Assembly (NCBI GenBank): GCA_948759685.1
Contig: CAQBGY010000178.1
Location: 1-6,711, forward strand
DNA length: 6,711 nt
Direction of reading: 5' to 3'
Source of the DNA: an uncultured Eubacterium sp.
GTDB taxonomy: Bacteria; Bacillota_A; Clostridia; Lachnospirales; Lachnospiraceae
How positions within the stretch are numbered: position 1 is the stretch's first letter; each line of letters opens with the position of its first letter. The notes under the pieces are model-generated. The model was not told the DNA's origin, made no database searches, and saw only the letters and a program-made list of their open reading frames with translations. Position numbers and translations under genes: made by a program. Positions 5,261 through 6,711 of the stretch are shown piece by piece.

Positions 5261-5875
5261 TCACTTTTTTTCTAACTCGTATGGTATCTTGCACCCGGCG
5301 CAGATTATATCCACCTCACTTGTTGCCCGTACAGAGTTTCCGCAGTTCGGGCAAAAATATTTTCTTGACTTTGATGCGCTCTTTTGGGGCTTGTCTCCTT
5401 CTGTACGATATAAATTGATGGATGAATCAGCAAAGGATTGTACAAATGTTTTTGCTTCATCATTTAGTTCCGTATAGCACCAGCCGTATTTTTCATCTTT
5501 CTCTACTAATAATCCGTGCGCTGTAGCGGCATCACGAAATCTTGTATTGTGATATGTTCCGCTACGGGAACAATCCTTCACATTTTTTTGAACGTTGTAG
5601 AGATGCACCATCTCATGCAGGAGCGTTTCACAAATCTCTACAATGGGGTGGTTTAGAAAATCGGAACAGATATTGATTTCATAATAGCCGTCTTCTGTGT
5701 TGCCAGATTCTTTCCATGCTTTCCATGAGGTACACCAGCCGAGTGACTTTTTTGTTTTGTCTGGCGTAACTGTTATAACTGGTTTTGAAAGTTCATTTTC
5801 AAAAAAGTGTTCATTCATTTTTGAAAAGTATCTTTCAAGAATTCTGATTGTTTCTATAAGTGTTGGATTTTTCAT
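5261..5875 (-). CDS. SprT-like zinc metalloprotease with C-terminal zinc ribbon
   Basis: A 204-residue protein of the SprT-like family, related to the Spartan protease that degrades proteins crosslinked to DNA. The catalytic motif LLHEMVHLYN contains His87, Glu88 and His91, with a further His109 in GTYHNTRF as the likely third zinc ligand. The C-terminal part has a four-cysteine zinc ribbon, CPNC (175-178) and CAGC (192-195), typical of full-length members and probably used for DNA contact. The frame is open for 28 more codons to an ATG at 5959, but the promoter -10 box lies inside that extension and a GGAAAGGAG site sits five bases before the ATG at 5873-5875, so the shorter start is chosen. 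All active-site residues are present. It is the first gene after a terminator. Proteolysis of DNA-bound protein would fit an element encoding two enzymes that link covalently to DNA, though the real substrate is unknown. Confidence 0.88.
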   Translation of the reverse strand: MKNPTLIETIRILERYFSKMNEHFFENELSKPVITVTPDKTKKSLGWCTSWKAWKESGNTEDGYYEINICSDFLNHPIVEICETLLHEMVHLYNVQKNVKDCSRSGTYHNTRFRDAATAHGLLVEKDEKYGWCYTELNDEAKTFVQSFADSSINLYRTEGDKPQKSASKSRKYFCPNCGNSVRATSEVDIICAGCKIPYELEKK

Positions 5876-5880
5876 TTTGT

Positions 5881-5889
5881 CTCCTTTCC
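5881..5889 (-). promoter_or_regulatory. Ribosome binding site fixing the sprT-like start
   Basis: GGAAAGGAG on the minus strand ends five bases before the ATG at 5873-5875. Together with the promoter just upstream it excludes the longer reading frame. Confidence 0.75.
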
Positions 5890-5905
5890 GTGTGTTTGTG
5901 GCTTC

Positions 5906-5934
5906 ATTATAAAAAGAATGGAACTGAATGGCAC
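5906..5934 (-). promoter_or_regulatory. Promoter of the sprT-like gene, GTGCCA-17-TATAAT
   Basis: A perfect TATAAT -10 box (5906-5911, minus strand) stands 17 bases from GTGCCA (5929-5934), a 4-of-6 match to the -35 consensus. The start of transcription would be near 5899, leaving a short leader before the ribosome binding site. The weak -35 suggests that an activator may help, and repeats lie directly on it. Confidence 0.65.
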
Positions 5935-5943
5935 GCTGAATGG
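5916..5943. repeat. Phased GAATGG repeats over the -35 region
   Basis: GAATGG occurs at 5916-5921, 5926-5931 and 5938-5943, spaced 10 and 12 bases apart, near one helical turn. The last two copies extend to CTGAATGG. They cover the spacer and -35 box of the sprT-like promoter, as expected for an operator, or alternatively for short iterons. Confidence 0.5.
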
Positions 5944-5999
5944 GCGGCTTGTTTTGCATGGATTTTCTGAACGATTTAAAATGATTTTGTAATTAGAAA

Positions 6000-6035
6000 A
6001 CCCCTGTGTATTCAAACTAATAAATACACAGGGGT
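6000..6035 (-). terminator. Intrinsic terminator of the right-hand gene
   Basis: A perfect 13-base stem, ACCCCTGTGTATT (6000-6012) with AATACACAGGGGT (6023-6035), surrounds a 10-base loop. On the minus strand it is followed by TTTTCTAATT, the T-rich end of a rho-independent terminator. It lies 21 bases past the stop codon of the right-hand gene and before the sprT-like promoter, separating two transcription units. Confidence 0.85.
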
Positions 6036-6056
6036 AAATCAAAGGGAATAAAATTG

Positions 6057-6711
6057 TTATTTTACAGGATTTTTCTGAATGGGTTTTTTTAAAACCTGTT
6101 GGATTTTGAGCATTACTTTTGCGATTTCATTCATCATGTTCTGGCAGGAGGTGGATTCGGCATCAGATTTTGATATTTCCACAGCGTCCTGTAGCTGTTT
6201 CAATATTTTGGTTGTCTCGTCCATGATGCTTTGCGGAGTTTTTTCCTGCCGCATCTGCTGGGTGAGGGCATAGAAATTTGGGAACTCTTCTTCAACACTT
6301 ATTACGCTTTTTGCAAGTGTGGTGATATATCTTGCATAAGTGGACGAGTTTTTGACATCCTCTGGCAAGTTATTTTCAAGAACCTTTTCAAGCACTTCAT
6401 TTGCGGTATACAAATCTTGCGTTTCATTAGGAATCACAAGATTGATAAGCTTATAAACGACCATGACCAAGCTGCAAGCTTCTTCGTCTTTTTTTATATA
6501 TTTTTCCATAAGTTTCCACTGTATCATTTTTGCAAGTTCTGTAGTCCCTTTTTTAGTTTCTTCTATAAAATACCTGTCAACTATAATATCAATATCCATA
6601 TCGACCAACATTCTGGCGGTACGGTCTTTTTTGATGAATCTTTCTGGCAGTCCTGCATCAATCAATCCTTTTTGTATAGTACCAAAGTATTTATTATTGG
6701 GTATACCATCA
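6057..6711 (-). CDS. Hypothetical protein, C-terminal part; gene continues past the right edge
   Basis: The frame is open from the window edge (base 6710) to the TAA at 6057, so this is the last ~218 residues of a longer protein. The TTG at 6663-6665 could serve as a start, but it has no convincing ribosome binding site and the reading frame continues upstream as D-G-I-P-N-N-K-Y-F-G-T-I-Q-K-G, so a partial gene is the better call. The visible part is almost wholly helical. It is charged, with V-D-M-D-I-D-I-I-V-D-R-Y-F near its middle-left and a C-terminal amphipathic, possibly coiled-coil region rich in Lys, Glu and Gln. No known motif is recognisable. It is terminated separately from sprT by the hairpin at 6000-6035. 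Its function is unknown to me. Confidence 0.7.
   Translation of the reverse strand, partial: DGIPNNKYFGTIQKGLIDAGLPERFIKKDRTARMLVDMDIDIIVDRYFIEETKKGTTELAKMIQWKLMEKYIKKDEEACSLVMVVYKLINLVIPNETQDLYTANEVLEKVLENNLPEDVKNSSTYARYITTLAKSVISVEEEFPNFYALTQQMRQEKTPQSIMDETTKILKQLQDAVEISKSDAESTSCQNMMNEIAKVMLKIQQVLKKPIQKNPVK

Noticed and set aside
5876..5959. 28-codon N-terminal extension of the SprT-like protein
   Set aside because: The likely promoter (-10 at 5906-5911) lies inside it and a strong ribosome binding site precedes the internal start.
1..6711. CRISPR arrays, tRNA or rRNA genes, insertion sequence ends
   Set aside because: No regularly spaced long repeats, cloverleaf-like sequence, rRNA signatures or transposase with terminal inverted repeats could be seen.

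Overview
The window looks like one end of an integrated mobile element from a low-GC Gram-positive bacterium, probably a gut-type Clostridia relative. The reasons are strong AGGAGG-type ribosome binding sites before almost every gene, moderate AT-richness, tightly packed same-strand genes, and a large serine recombinase of the TndX/TnpX type found in clostridial integrative elements. No species can be named from the sequence alone.

Layout, left to right. Bases 3-74 hold a + strand fragment of a host XRE-family helix-turn-helix regulator that runs out of homology just after its recognition helix. This is best read as the host gene interrupted by the element, with the junction near 57-70. A strong stem-loop (95-120) follows, then every gene is on the minus strand: the large serine recombinase (130-1743) with its own promoter embedded in nested inverted repeats (1766-1836); a 55-residue protein (1841-2008); a 117-residue protein (2097-2450); a replication initiator (2467-3642); two coupled unknown proteins (3679-4185 and 4182-4598); a 136-residue protein with an acidic tail (4690-5100); a SprT-like zinc metalloprotease (5261-5875) with its own promoter; a clear terminator (6000-6035); and the 3' part of an unrecognised gene that runs off the right edge (6057-6711).

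The most notable gene is the initiator. It combines an HUH endonuclease domain with a superfamily 3 helicase domain, the architecture of Rep proteins of circular single-stranded DNA (CRESS) viruses and their bacterial plasmid relatives. Next to an integrase, this suggests an element that integrates by serine recombination and replicates as a rolling-circle episome after excision. A perfect 10-bp inverted repeat spans the rep start, with the ribosome binding site in the loop and the start codon in the stem. It could be a translational switch, an origin hairpin, or both.

The likely operon logic is this. The terminator at 6000-6035 isolates the right-hand gene. A TATAAT promoter at 5906-5934, with phased CTGAATGG repeats, drives sprT and perhaps the replication block down to the 55-residue gene. 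The recombinase has a separate TTGAAA-17-TATACT promoter. No relaxase of a known MOB type, coupling protein or resistance gene is visible. The right end of the element, and any transfer or cargo genes, lie outside the window.
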